Source: a virus. From it: 36,450 nucleotides of DNA. Below, piece after piece: positions 30,414 through 36,428 of the stretch (position 1 is its first letter; every line of letters begins with the position of its first letter). The position numbers and the translations under genes are program-made. The stretch covers positions 1 through 36,450 of the IMG/VR virus record IMGVR_UViG_3300042868_003444. The stretch is one strand, 5' to 3'. The notes under the pieces were generated by a model. That model saw only the letters and a program-made list of their open reading frames with translations, did no database searches and had not been told where the DNA came from.

Positions 30414-30876
30414 AATTCAAACAGTCTACGGTAACGTACTTGACTTTACTGAAAATGCTGTTATGATTCATGGCTGCAATTGTCAGGGTGTGATGGGTAG
30501 TGGTGTTGCGTTGGCTGTACGGGAGAAGTATCCTGATGTGTTCGCTGATTATCGCACGTTGTGCAACCTCTACGCCGACGATTCCTCTCGATTGCTAGGT
30601 GACAATCAGTATGTGTATGTGTCGGAGAATCATGTTATTGTGAATGCAATGACGCAAGACTTCTTCGGTGGAGGTAGGCAGATCAATTACGAAGCTATCT
30701 ATCTGTGCTTCGAACGTGTAAATCAGTTCTTGACAAACGTTGCATTTGAAGCTACACTCTACTTTCCAAAGATTGGTGCAGGACTCGGTGGTGGTAACTG
30801 GGAAATCATCAAGACAATTATTGAACAAACCGTTGACCAGAAGTTCAATCCGACTCTGGTAGAATTTTCAGGTTGA
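30403..30876 (+). CDS. Macro-domain (ADP-ribose-binding) protein
   Basis: 157 residues: VYGNVLDF, NCQGVMGSGVALAVREKYP (residues 26-44) and FPKIGAGLGGGNW are the ADP-ribose-binding motifs of the macro fold, nearest to ADP-ribose-1''-phosphatase or TARG-like types. It could hydrolyse ADP-ribose from proteins, nucleic acid or ADPR phosphates. AAGGAG precedes the ATG at 30403. Presence in a phage with a NAD+-rebuilding candidate hints at ADP-ribose handling against host defence. DarTG-like systems are one possible target. Confidence 0.88.
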   Translation: MPSKIQTVYGNVLDFTENAVMIHGCNCQGVMGSGVALAVREKYPDVFADYRTLCNLYADDSSRLLGDNQYVYVSENHVIVNAMTQDFFGGGRQINYEAIYLCFERVNQFLTNVAFEATLYFPKIGAGLGGGNWEIIKTIIEQTVDQKFNPTLVEFSG

Positions 30877-30901
30877 CTTCATCGTGTGAATCGGTTATAA
30901 T
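30873..30901 (+). promoter_or_regulatory. Strong promoter ahead of the SSB-like gene and RNA cluster
   Basis: TTGACT (30873-30878), 17-base spacer, perfect TATAAT (30896-30901), with CGGT directly before the -10. It starts in the macro-gene stop region and is the best rightward promoter in the window. Its leader of about 90 bases is structured (30910-30969). Confidence 0.8.
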
Positions 30902-30909
30902 GAAATATA

Positions 30910-30969
30910 AGAAGCAGGATGCTTCTGCCATTAGGCAATAGTTGGTAGACTAGCAATCAACACTACCAA
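30910..30969 (+). other. Structured 5' leader of the SSB-like gene
   Basis: Between promoter and start codon: hairpin AGAAGC-AGGAT-GCTTCT (30910-30926), small hairpin GCC-ATTA-GGC, and TTGGTAG (30942-30948) pairing with CTACCAA (30963-30969) around a 14-base loop. AAAGGATCACAAA then leads to the ATG. It could stabilise the mRNA or control translation of an abundant DNA-binding protein. Confidence 0.5.
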
Positions 30970-30998
30970 ATGTCAACTCTATGTGAAAGGATCACAAA

Positions 30999-31610
30999 AT
31001 GCTAAAACAACTAGAAGGTACTCTCGTTTACGTCATGTGCGACAAACCCACTCCTTGCTATGAAAAGGATAAGGGTACAGAATGGAAAGCTGGTATCGTA
31101 CTAACTGACGAAGATACGGTTGATCTATTCGATGAGACTTATCCTAAGCAGTCTGCTAAGAAAGTCAAGTCAAGCGAATTTGAAGAAATTTACAAGTGCA
31201 AGCTGCCAGAAGGTGCAGGTAAGAACGTATGGGTCATCACCCTGAAGAAGAATACCAAGCTATCAAACGGTGAAGATGTACCTGATAAGTATCGTCCGCA
31301 CGTATTCGAAGTAACTGAAAGCGCAGGTAAGAAAGTAATGACCGACATTACCTTTACCAAGCTGGCTGGTAACGGATCAAAGGGTATTCTTACCATTGAT
31401 CACTGGGCTGGTGAAAAGGGTAACGTAGCTCGTCTGAAGAACGTAGCTGTTACTGAACTGATCGAATATGTCAAGCCTGAAGGTTCAGACTACAATCCTG
31501 GTGATGAGTTTGATTTCGGTGATGCTCCTGCTCCAAAGGCTGAAGCAAAGAAGCCAGCTGCGAAGAAAGCAGTGAAGAGTGATGCAGAAGACGATGGCGC
31601 TCCCTTCTGA
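30999..31610 (+). CDS. Probable ssDNA-binding protein
   Basis: 203 residues. The N-terminal two thirds are beta-rich with many Lys and aromatics, as in an OB-type core. The C-terminal third is a low-complexity Ala/Lys/Pro linker that ends in the acidic tip DAEDDGAPF, like the D-D-x-x-P-F tail by which SSB proteins bind partners. A strong promoter lies directly upstream. The assignment is from architecture and context. Confidence 0.75.
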   Translation: MLKQLEGTLVYVMCDKPTPCYEKDKGTEWKAGIVLTDEDTVDLFDETYPKQSAKKVKSSEFEEIYKCKLPEGAGKNVWVITLKKNTKLSNGEDVPDKYRPHVFEVTESAGKKVMTDITFTKLAGNGSKGILTIDHWAGEKGNVARLKNVAVTELIEYVKPEGSDYNPGDEFDFGDAPAPKAEAKKPAAKKAVKSDAEDDGAPF

Positions 31611-31732
31611 TGTGATTAAAACCACGTAGAGAAATCTACGCAGGATTAGCTGGTTACTAAGGTTCCTAGGGACTGAATGTGGTAGAATTCCAGCAAAGAC
31701 ATACAATTAGCCCTGATGTATGTTACTAATTA
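31611..31732 (+). other. 122-base spacer with hairpins upstream of tRNA-Arg
   Basis: No gene. Contains hairpin CGTAGA-GAAA-TCTACG (31625-31640), ACATACA paired with TGTATGT (31699-31705/31717-31723), and possible ACCAC/GTGGT and GCTGG/CCAGC pairings that would cross. A TAGAAT (31684-31689) could be a -10 but lacks a good -35. It could be a processed 5' spacer or hold another small RNA. Confidence 0.45.
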
Positions 31733-31809
31733 GCGTCCTTAGCTCAGAGGATCAGAGCAGTGGTCTTCTACACCATAGGTCGGGAGTTCGAATCTCTCAG
31801 GACGCACCA
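31733..31809 (+). tRNA. tRNA-Arg (anticodon UCU)
   Basis: 77 bases including an encoded CCA. Acceptor GCGTCCT pairs fully with AGGACGC. Anticodon stem GTGGT/ACCAT encloses loop CTTCTAC with anticodon TCT, reading AGA. T-arm GGGAG-TTCGAAT-CTCTC. It decodes a codon that is rare in most proteobacterial hosts. Confidence 0.93.
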
Positions 31810-31816
31810 GAACATT

Positions 31817-31902
31817 GGGCAACTGACCAAGTGACAAATTGGTACAGTCGGCAGATTCAAAATCTGTGGTTTTTCCCGGTTCGATTCCGGGGTTGCCTAC
31901 CA
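31817..31902 (+). tRNA. tRNA-Leu (anticodon CAA), unusual arms
   Basis: 86 bases with CCA. Acceptor GGGCAAC pairs with GTTGCCT, T-arm CCCGG-TTCGATT-CCGGG is canonical. The anticodon stem GCAGA/TCTGT encloses TTCAAAA, giving anticodon CAA (codon TTG). The variable region is only GGTTTTT, not the long arm expected for tRNA-Leu, while the D region between acceptor and anticodon stem is 27 bases, longer than normal. So either identity or fold is unusual. Confidence 0.7.
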
Positions 31903-31909
31903 GATCAAC

Positions 31910-32032
31910 GGGAGCGCAAGGTCATTCCTTGCATTTATGGAAAGTAATTTTGTGAGTGTGTAGAACTGCCAAATGCCTAGGAATGAAGGTGAGACTGCAC
32001 AAAACCAAATCCATATCTAGCTGCTCCCACCA
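31910..32032 (+). ncRNA. Structured 123-nt RNA with tRNA-like acceptor stem and 3' CCA
   Basis: Its ends mimic a tRNA: GGGAGCG (31910-31916) pairs with TGCTCCC (32022-32028), with a G-U at the last pair, followed by A and CCA (32030-32032). Inside are hairpin GCAAGG-TCATT-CCTTGC (31916-31932), TATGGA (31936-31941) with TCCATA (32010-32015) and TTTTGTG (31948-31954) with CACAAAA (31998-32004), in all three helices of six or seven perfect pairs. No T-arm or anticodon arm is present. The gaps to the tRNAs on either side are seven and six bases, as between the tRNAs, so it is probably processed with them. T4 encodes stable RNAs of unknown role (species 1 and 2) in its tRNA cluster. Confidence 0.72.
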
Positions 32033-32038
32033 AACAAC

Positions 32039-32112
32039 GGGGTCTTAATTCAATGGTAGAATATTCGGCTTTTACCCGATCAACATAGGTTCGATTCCTA
32101 TAGGCCCTACCA
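32039..32112 (+). tRNA. tRNA-Lys (anticodon UUU)
   Basis: 74 bases with CCA. Acceptor GGGGTCT pairs with AGGCCCT (two G-U pairs). D-arm ATTC-AATGGTA-GAAT, anticodon loop CTTTTAC with anticodon TTT, T-arm ATAGG-TTCGATT-CCTAT. The outermost anticodon-stem pair is T-T, the rest pair. tRNA-Lys(UUU) is a usual target of PrrC-type nucleases, relevant to the Rnl1-like ligase. Confidence 0.88.
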
Positions 32113-32122
32113 AATCCAGATT

Positions 32123-32599
32123 ATGAAAACAATACTTAAAATATACGGTCCATACCAACATGAAAATGGTAGATTATTTGTAGTAGCAAAATACAGTGAC
32201 GGTAGTAAAGGAAGTATTTCTTATCCTAAATACTTAATGGAATTACATTTGGGTAGAAAACTACTACCAAATGAAACAGTCGATCATATCGATAGAAACT
32301 ATCTCAATAATGAAATATCAAACCTGCAGATTTTAGATAGATCGTTACATGTAAAGTTAGACGTAAAGCGACGACAAGACGAAATCTTAACTTGTATTTG
32401 GTGTAATGCAAATTTCTTAAAGACAGGAAAAATTTTATCCACCCAAAACTCCAGAATAAAACATACAGCAGGCCCGTTCTGCAGTAAAAAATGTTCAGGA
32501 AAATACGGAGCATCAATTCTTCATGATGGCATCGAGCCACTAGCAAGAGTGCAAAACCCTAAGAACTATTATCAATTAGATAAATCCTCAGTAGTTTAA
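32123..32599 (+). CDS. HNH endonuclease inside the tRNA cluster
   Basis: 158 residues. The HNH motif reads ETVDHIDRNYLNNEISNLQIL near residues 51-71, followed by a zinc-finger-like CIWC...FCSKKC set. The start is ten bases after tRNA-Lys, without a clear ribosome-binding site. The last five codons, including the stop, lie in the first 15 bases of the next tRNA. AT-rich codons differ from nearby genes. It is a mobile gene placed between tRNAs. Confidence 0.85.
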   Translation: MKTILKIYGPYQHENGRLFVVAKYSDGSKGSISYPKYLMELHLGRKLLPNETVDHIDRNYLNNEISNLQILDRSLHVKLDVKRRQDEILTCIWCNANFLKTGKILSTQNSRIKHTAGPFCSKKCSGKYGASILHDGIEPLARVQNPKNYYQLDKSSVV

Positions 32600-32675
32600 T
32601 GGTAAAACAGCGGAATTATACCCCGTAGCGCCAGATAAGCGGCTAATATTGGTTCGAATCCAGTTTGAGGAACCA
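32585..32675 (+). tRNA. tRNA with anticodon UAU (Ile?), class II-like variable arm
   Basis: 91 bases with CCA. Acceptor TCCTCAG pairs with TTGAGGA (one G-U). D-arm GTTT-AATGGTA-AAAC and T-arm ATTGG-TTCGAAT-CCAGT fit. The anticodon stem is GCGG/CCGT with an unpaired A-C next to the loop, and anticodon TAT. The variable region of 21 bases contains TAGC pairing with GCTA, unlike class I tRNA-Ile. UAU anticodons are rare in bacteria. Its first 15 bases are also the end of the HNH gene. Confidence 0.7.
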
Positions 32676-32696
32676 CAATATCGAAAGGAGTAAGCA

Positions 32697-32849
32697 ATGT
32701 ACTATCGTGATCTAGAATCCAGCATCTTCAAGGGTGCTTTCAACAAGGCAGTTCATGACTCAAACATGAAGAAGGCTGCTGCAGAGCGTTTGGCTAAGAT
32801 TGCCAAGCTGAAGAAATCAAAGAAGAATAAGGAGATTGCAAATGACTAA
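32697..32849 (+). CDS. Small basic protein, 50 aa
   Basis: A 50-residue, Lys/Ala-rich helical protein (KKAAAERLAKIAKLKKSKKN) preceded by AAAGGAGTAAGCA. The stop overlaps the next start as ATGACTAA. Possible nucleic-acid binding, no family. Confidence 0.65.
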   Translation: MYYRDLESSIFKGAFNKAVHDSNMKKAAAERLAKIAKLKKSKKNKEIAND

Positions 32850-33096
32850 TACAGCAGTAGCAGCACCGGCTGCTCCCACCAAGACTGAACTTGAATTCAT
32901 CGAAGATATGATGGATCAACTGCTTCAGATTGAGAAGTACAATACAATTCTCAAAGAAATCAAAGCTGCGGCTAAAGGTCAAGGCTACGATGCAGCTATT
33001 CTAGCTTCCGTAGCAAAGGCTAAACTAAACGATTCACTGGACGATCTGAGCGAGAAGTCTCAAGCTGTCCTGGACCTAATTGATGAGGTGAAATAA
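32842..33096 (+). CDS. Small helical protein, 84 aa
   Basis: Ala/Pro-rich start, then helices with heptad-like leucines. The ATG at 32842 follows AAGGAGATTGCAA. The end overlaps the next ATG (TAATG). Function unknown. Confidence 0.7.
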   Translation: MTNTAVAAPAAPTKTELEFIEDMMDQLLQIEKYNTILKEIKAAAKGQGYDAAILASVAKAKLNDSLDDLSEKSQAVLDLIDEVK

Positions 33097-33296
33097 TGAA
33101 AGAAAAACTTGGTTACGCTATTTTCGGTGCAATTGTACTGCTAGGACTTTTGATTTTATTCGGTCCTCTGTTGACTATTTGGATGCTAAACACTCTTTTT
33201 ACCAGCCTAGCAATTCCGTATACATTCTGGACTTGGTTAGCTTCTCTTGTACTCAACCTCACGATTGCGGGCGCAGGCGGTCTAGGTAAGAAATAA
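33096..33296 (+). CDS. Two-helix membrane protein, 66 aa
   Basis: Hydrophobic segments about residues 5-30 and 40-60 with little loop, Gly-rich end AGAGGLGKK. TAATG coupling with the upstream gene. It is followed by a terminator, so it closes the transcription unit of the RNA cluster. Confidence 0.7.
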   Translation: MKEKLGYAIFGAIVLLGLLILFGPLLTIWMLNTLFTSLAIPYTFWTWLASLVLNLTIAGAGGLGKK

Positions 33297-33309
33297 ATAC
33301 ACATACATG

Positions 33310-33345
33310 ATCCCTACTGGTTAATTCCGGTAGGGATTTATTCTT
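33310..33345 (+). terminator. Rho-independent terminator
   Basis: ATCCCTACTGG-TTAATT-CCGGTAGGGAT: eleven pairs with one T-G, followed by TTATTCTT. It separates the tRNA/membrane-protein unit from the exonuclease operon. Confidence 0.85.
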
Positions 33346-33356
33346 AGGAGAAGTCA

Positions 33357-34331
33357 ATGGAGAAACAAACTATTGCTCTATTTGACTTTGACATTATCGC
33401 ATATCGTGCCGCCGCAGCCGTTGAGGAACGTACTGTGGCTGTAACGCATATTCCTACAAATAAGACTAAGGTATTCAAGACCAGGACAGAATTCAAGAAG
33501 TTCTTATCCGACAAGAATTACCCTTTCGTAGATTCTGACTATGAGTTCACGGATATCCAAACTCCAGAACCAGTAGAGAATGCATGTCAAATTGTCAAGA
33601 AGCAAGTTAATACAATCAAACAAGAAGTCCAAGCGGATTACATTGCTGGATATGTAGGTGTAGGAAGTACAAACTTCAGATTGAAGCTGGACTTACCAGA
33701 ACCCTACAAAGGTCAGCGTGAAAATATGCTGCGGCCAATTCATTTAGATGAAGCCAAGAAATATGCACTGAAGAAATTCCCTGGAGAGCTAGTCGAGGAT
33801 GTTGAAGCAGACGATTATCTTGTAATCAAATACCATGAGTACAAACAAGCTGGTCACGATCCTGTGATTATCACTTTAGATAAAGATCAGAAAGGGTGCG
33901 TGGGAACTAAATACTACGACTGGACTCAACCTGATGCAAAGATTATCGAAGTACCAGCATTCGGATACTTGACTTATATCGACGAAAAGAAGAAGATTGA
34001 TGGTGTAGGACTAAACTTCTACTGCTATCAAATGCTTTGTGGAGATAATGCAGATAACTATGGTCCGTCTGATCTGCACAAGAAGAAGTTCGGTGACAAG
34101 TCTGCTCTGAAAGTACTAGAGCAATTGGAGACTATAGATCAATTATTCGGTGCAGTAGAGAAACAATACAAAGAATGGTTCCCCGATCCTGTTACCTATA
34201 AGACACAAACAGGGTTCATTGTTACGAAAAACTACCGTGACCTTCTTGAGCTATACCATCAAGCTGCGTATATGAAACGTACAAAGGATGACAAGACAGG
34301 CTTCTACGATTTATGGGAGGAATTTAAATGA
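33357..34331 (+). CDS. 5'-3' exonuclease, FEN/T7 gp6 type
   Basis: 324 residues. The metal-binding residues appear in ALFDFDIIAYR, EDVEADDYLVI, TLDKDQKG and CGDNADN, in the order of phage flap/5' exonucleases. PYKGQR is the usual template-binding Arg/Lys segment. It removes RNA primers and processes recombination ends. AGGAGAAGTCA precedes the ATG. Immediately downstream are small genes and endonuclease VII. Confidence 0.9.
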   Translation: MEKQTIALFDFDIIAYRAAAAVEERTVAVTHIPTNKTKVFKTRTEFKKFLSDKNYPFVDSDYEFTDIQTPEPVENACQIVKKQVNTIKQEVQADYIAGYVGVGSTNFRLKLDLPEPYKGQRENMLRPIHLDEAKKYALKKFPGELVEDVEADDYLVIKYHEYKQAGHDPVIITLDKDQKGCVGTKYYDWTQPDAKIIEVPAFGYLTYIDEKKKIDGVGLNFYCYQMLCGDNADNYGPSDLHKKKFGDKSALKVLEQLETIDQLFGAVEKQYKEWFPDPVTYKTQTGFIVTKNYRDLLELYHQAAYMKRTKDDKTGFYDLWEEFK

Positions 34332-34534
34332 CAATGCCAACTCCGTACATTGATATCAAACAGAGAATGTCACTCTTGGAGAAAGAACTTACAATGATCC
34401 AAGAAAGTTGTAAGCATGATCAGGGATTCGTTGTAAAAACTCCTGAACGCATTGAAGGTTATTCAGAGAAAACGGAATTCATCAATCACTGCAAATGTCA
34501 CTACTGTGGAAAATATTGGAAGGAAAATCAATGA
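34328..34534 (+). CDS. Small zinc-finger-like protein, 68 aa
   Basis: An N-terminal helix, then CKHDQG, and HCKCHYCGKYW near the end, a probable zinc site with C-x-C-x2-C. ATGA overlap with the exonuclease gene and GGGAGGAATTT upstream. A small phage family of unknown role. Confidence 0.7.
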   Translation: MTMPTPYIDIKQRMSLLEKELTMIQESCKHDQGFVVKTPERIEGYSEKTEFINHCKCHYCGKYWKENQ

Positions 34535-34782
34535 CTCAAACAAAACTATACCGTAAGAAACCAATTCCAGTTAAAGCATATCAATATACGATGCGAATGT
34601 TTCTTGATAAGGAACCGTCACCGGGTATTTGTTATTCAGATACGGGGTTACCTTTCATTCGTACTCTAGAAGGGAACATGACTGTAGCTGTGGGTTCGTA
34701 TATCGTGCGAGGTCCGCATGGTGAATACTGGGCAGTTAAAGAACACATCTTCAACGATACGTATGAAGAAGTCACTCTATAA
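34531..34782 (+). CDS. PGDYG-type small phage protein, 83 aa
   Basis: The sequence starts with YRKKPIPVKAYQY and has IRTLEGNMTVAVGSYIVRGPHGEYWAVKEHIF, matching a very common phage protein family in which PGDWIIRG...GE...P.IF is conserved. Here AVGSY stands for PGDW. Function unknown. GGAAAATCA precedes the ATG at 34531. Confidence 0.8.
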   Translation: MTQTKLYRKKPIPVKAYQYTMRMFLDKEPSPGICYSDTGLPFIRTLEGNMTVAVGSYIVRGPHGEYWAVKEHIFNDTYEEVTL

Positions 34783-35299
34783 TCCCAAGGATGTAGCAAG
34801 GGTACGCGATGAATTATTTGACAAGCAAGATCAAAAGTGCGCTATTACGGGTTTGGCAATTGATAAAAGAGAGGCCGTCCTCGATCATTGCCACTCTTCT
34901 AATCATGTACGTGCTGTTTTGCATCGTCAGTCAAATGCTACTTTAGGTAAAATAGAGAACATGTGGAATCGATACCTTGCGTGGTGGTATCCACATGATC
35001 TTGCTACATTCCTAAGACAATGCGCTGACTACTTAGAACGACAGCATCCACAGGAATACTATCACCCTGGCTGGAAGAAAGATGTTCTGGCATCATTTAA
35101 CAAACTGCAGGCTCTACCTCAGATGGAAGTACTGCAAGACTTGTATGATGCTGTAGGTCTTGATATACCTGTAGACAAGAAGAACAACAGCACGATTCGC
35201 AAGGCTCAATTTAAAAAGTTGATATTGAATAGGTCGCTTGGTTATGATATAATTGTATCCACGATCCAAAACGTAAAGGATAAATTCTATGGTACATAA
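34763..35299 (+). CDS. Endonuclease VII-like (His-Me finger) nuclease
   Basis: CAITG then AVLDHCHSSNHVRAVLHRQSNATLG: D41-H42-x-H44 is the His-Me metal site and N58 the catalytic Asn, as in T4 endonuclease VII. The usual second zinc Cys pair is replaced (HRQSN), so a metal-free core is likely. It would resolve branched DNA. The start at 34763 overlaps the previous gene by 20 bases with a weak ribosome-binding site. Confidence 0.83.
   Translation: MKKSLYNPKDVARVRDELFDKQDQKCAITGLAIDKREAVLDHCHSSNHVRAVLHRQSNATLGKIENMWNRYLAWWYPHDLATFLRQCADYLERQHPQEYYHPGWKKDVLASFNKLQALPQMEVLQDLYDAVGLDIPVDKKNNSTIRKAQFKKLILNRSLGYDIIVSTIQNVKDKFYGT
35225..35253 (+). promoter_or_regulatory. Candidate promoter with extended -10
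   Basis: TTGAAT (35225-35230), 17-base spacer, perfect TATAAT (35248-35253) with TGA directly before it. The spacer contains TTGGTTATGA, much like the TGGTTGTGA of the promoter at 12607. It starts 36 bases before the exonuclease gene at 35289. Confidence 0.6.
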
Positions 35300-36194
35300 C
35301 AAAGAAACAATTGACTTCATCATCAAGTCTAAGTCAGCAGGCTATTCATCACGAGAGATTGCATCGATTCTAGGCATTGGAAAGTCAACTGTCAATGACA
35401 TTTACAATCGGCATTCAGGTCGCACACCTAAGATTGCGCTGCTTGACTTGGAAACTGCTGCTGCAGTATCCTATCACTTCAGTAGATGGAACATCAACGT
35501 TACTGAAAATCACGTAAAGACAGAAGGTGGCAACATCCTGGTTGGATGCTACAAGTGGCTAGGCGAAGATAGCACCTATTTCTTGAATCAATCCCCAAAG
35601 GAAATCAAGACTCTAGATGACTCTCGTATCGTAGCAACTCTGTATGATCTGTATGAACAAGCTGATGCGGTTGTAATGCATAACGGTAAGAAGTTCGATC
35701 ACAAAGTACTACAGACTCGTGGTTTATATCACAACTACGGAAAGCTACCTACAGTAAAGATTATCGATACCCTAGAAATTGCTAAGAAGAAACTACGTTT
35801 CCCTAGCAACCGTCTGGACAGCATCGCTAATTATTTAGGTCTAGGACGTAAACTTGATACTGGCGGAATTGACTTGTGGAAGCAAGTTCAAGAAGGCGAC
35901 AAAGAAGCAATGGAAAAAATGAAGGACTATTGCATTCAAGACGTAAATCTGTTAGAATCTGTTTTCATGAGGATGGCTCATCTTGGTATCGACGGTTATA
36001 ACGCTGCTCTGTACTTCAACGATGATGAACGTAGATGCAATGTCTGCGGTGGAGTTCACGTAGAACCCACAGGTCGTTACTCTTATACTTCGGTCAGCGC
36101 ATTCTCAGAATATGAGTGCCTAGATTGTGGAGCAATCAGCCGAGATAGAAAGTCTACGGTATCGAAAGATAAGCGTAGTAAATTACTAACCTGA
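35289..36194 (+). CDS. HTH-DEDD exonuclease fusion
   Basis: 301 residues in three parts. The N-terminus is a helix-turn-helix of recombinase/terminase type (SSREIASILGIGKSTVNDIYNR, residues 20-41). The core is a DnaQ/RNase H-like exonuclease (LLDLET with D53 and E55, MHNGKKFDHKVL, YCIQDVNLLES). The C-terminus has CNVCGG...CLDCGA, a zinc ribbon. It would be a sequence-directed 3'-5' exonuclease. AAGGATAAATTCT precedes the ATG. Confidence 0.82.
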   Translation: MVHNKETIDFIIKSKSAGYSSREIASILGIGKSTVNDIYNRHSGRTPKIALLDLETAAAVSYHFSRWNINVTENHVKTEGGNILVGCYKWLGEDSTYFLNQSPKEIKTLDDSRIVATLYDLYEQADAVVMHNGKKFDHKVLQTRGLYHNYGKLPTVKIIDTLEIAKKKLRFPSNRLDSIANYLGLGRKLDTGGIDLWKQVQEGDKEAMEKMKDYCIQDVNLLESVFMRMAHLGIDGYNAALYFNDDERRCNVCGGVHVEPTGRYSYTSVSAFSEYECLDCGAISRDRKSTVSKDKRSKLLT

Positions 36195-36201
36195 AGAATT
36201 T

Positions 36202-36233
36202 CCCCTGGTTAATTCCAGGGGTTATTTTAATTT
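36202..36233 (+). terminator. Rho-independent terminator
   Basis: CCCCTGG-TTAATT-CCAGGGG, seven perfect pairs, followed by TTATTTTAATTT. It ends the exonuclease operon and shares its loop and flanking TGG/CC with the terminator at 33310. Confidence 0.85.
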
Positions 36234-36245
36234 AAGGAGCACAAT

Positions 36246-36428
36246 ATGAAATATCAAGCCGAAGTTCATTTCGTAGTGAATACAAGTACAGGGGCACGAG
36301 TCTCGCCGTATTACACTCGATTTGGGGATGCAGTTAACAAAGCCAAAAGGATTAACAAGTGCGCGTTTAATGGTGATCACCATATAGCGGTCACAGCAGA
36401 GATTAACGTAGAAGTAAAGGAAGACTAA
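36246..36428 (+). CDS. Hypothetical protein, 60 aa
   Basis: A 60-residue alpha/beta protein (EVHFVVNTSTGARVS then a helix and VTAEINVEV). AAGGAGCACAAT precedes the ATG. TAATG overlap with the next gene. No family. Confidence 0.7.
   Translation: MKYQAEVHFVVNTSTGARVSPYYTRFGDAVNKAKRINKCAFNGDHHIAVTAEINVEVKED

Noticed and set aside
30936-30970. tRNA-like D-arm sequence (AGTTGGTAGA) in the SSB leader
   Set aside because: No matching acceptor, anticodon or T-arm. The bases pair better as a leader hairpin.
31625-31640. Hairpin with GAAA loop as terminator of the SSB-like gene
   Set aside because: No T-run follows and the tRNA cluster downstream probably shares the transcript.
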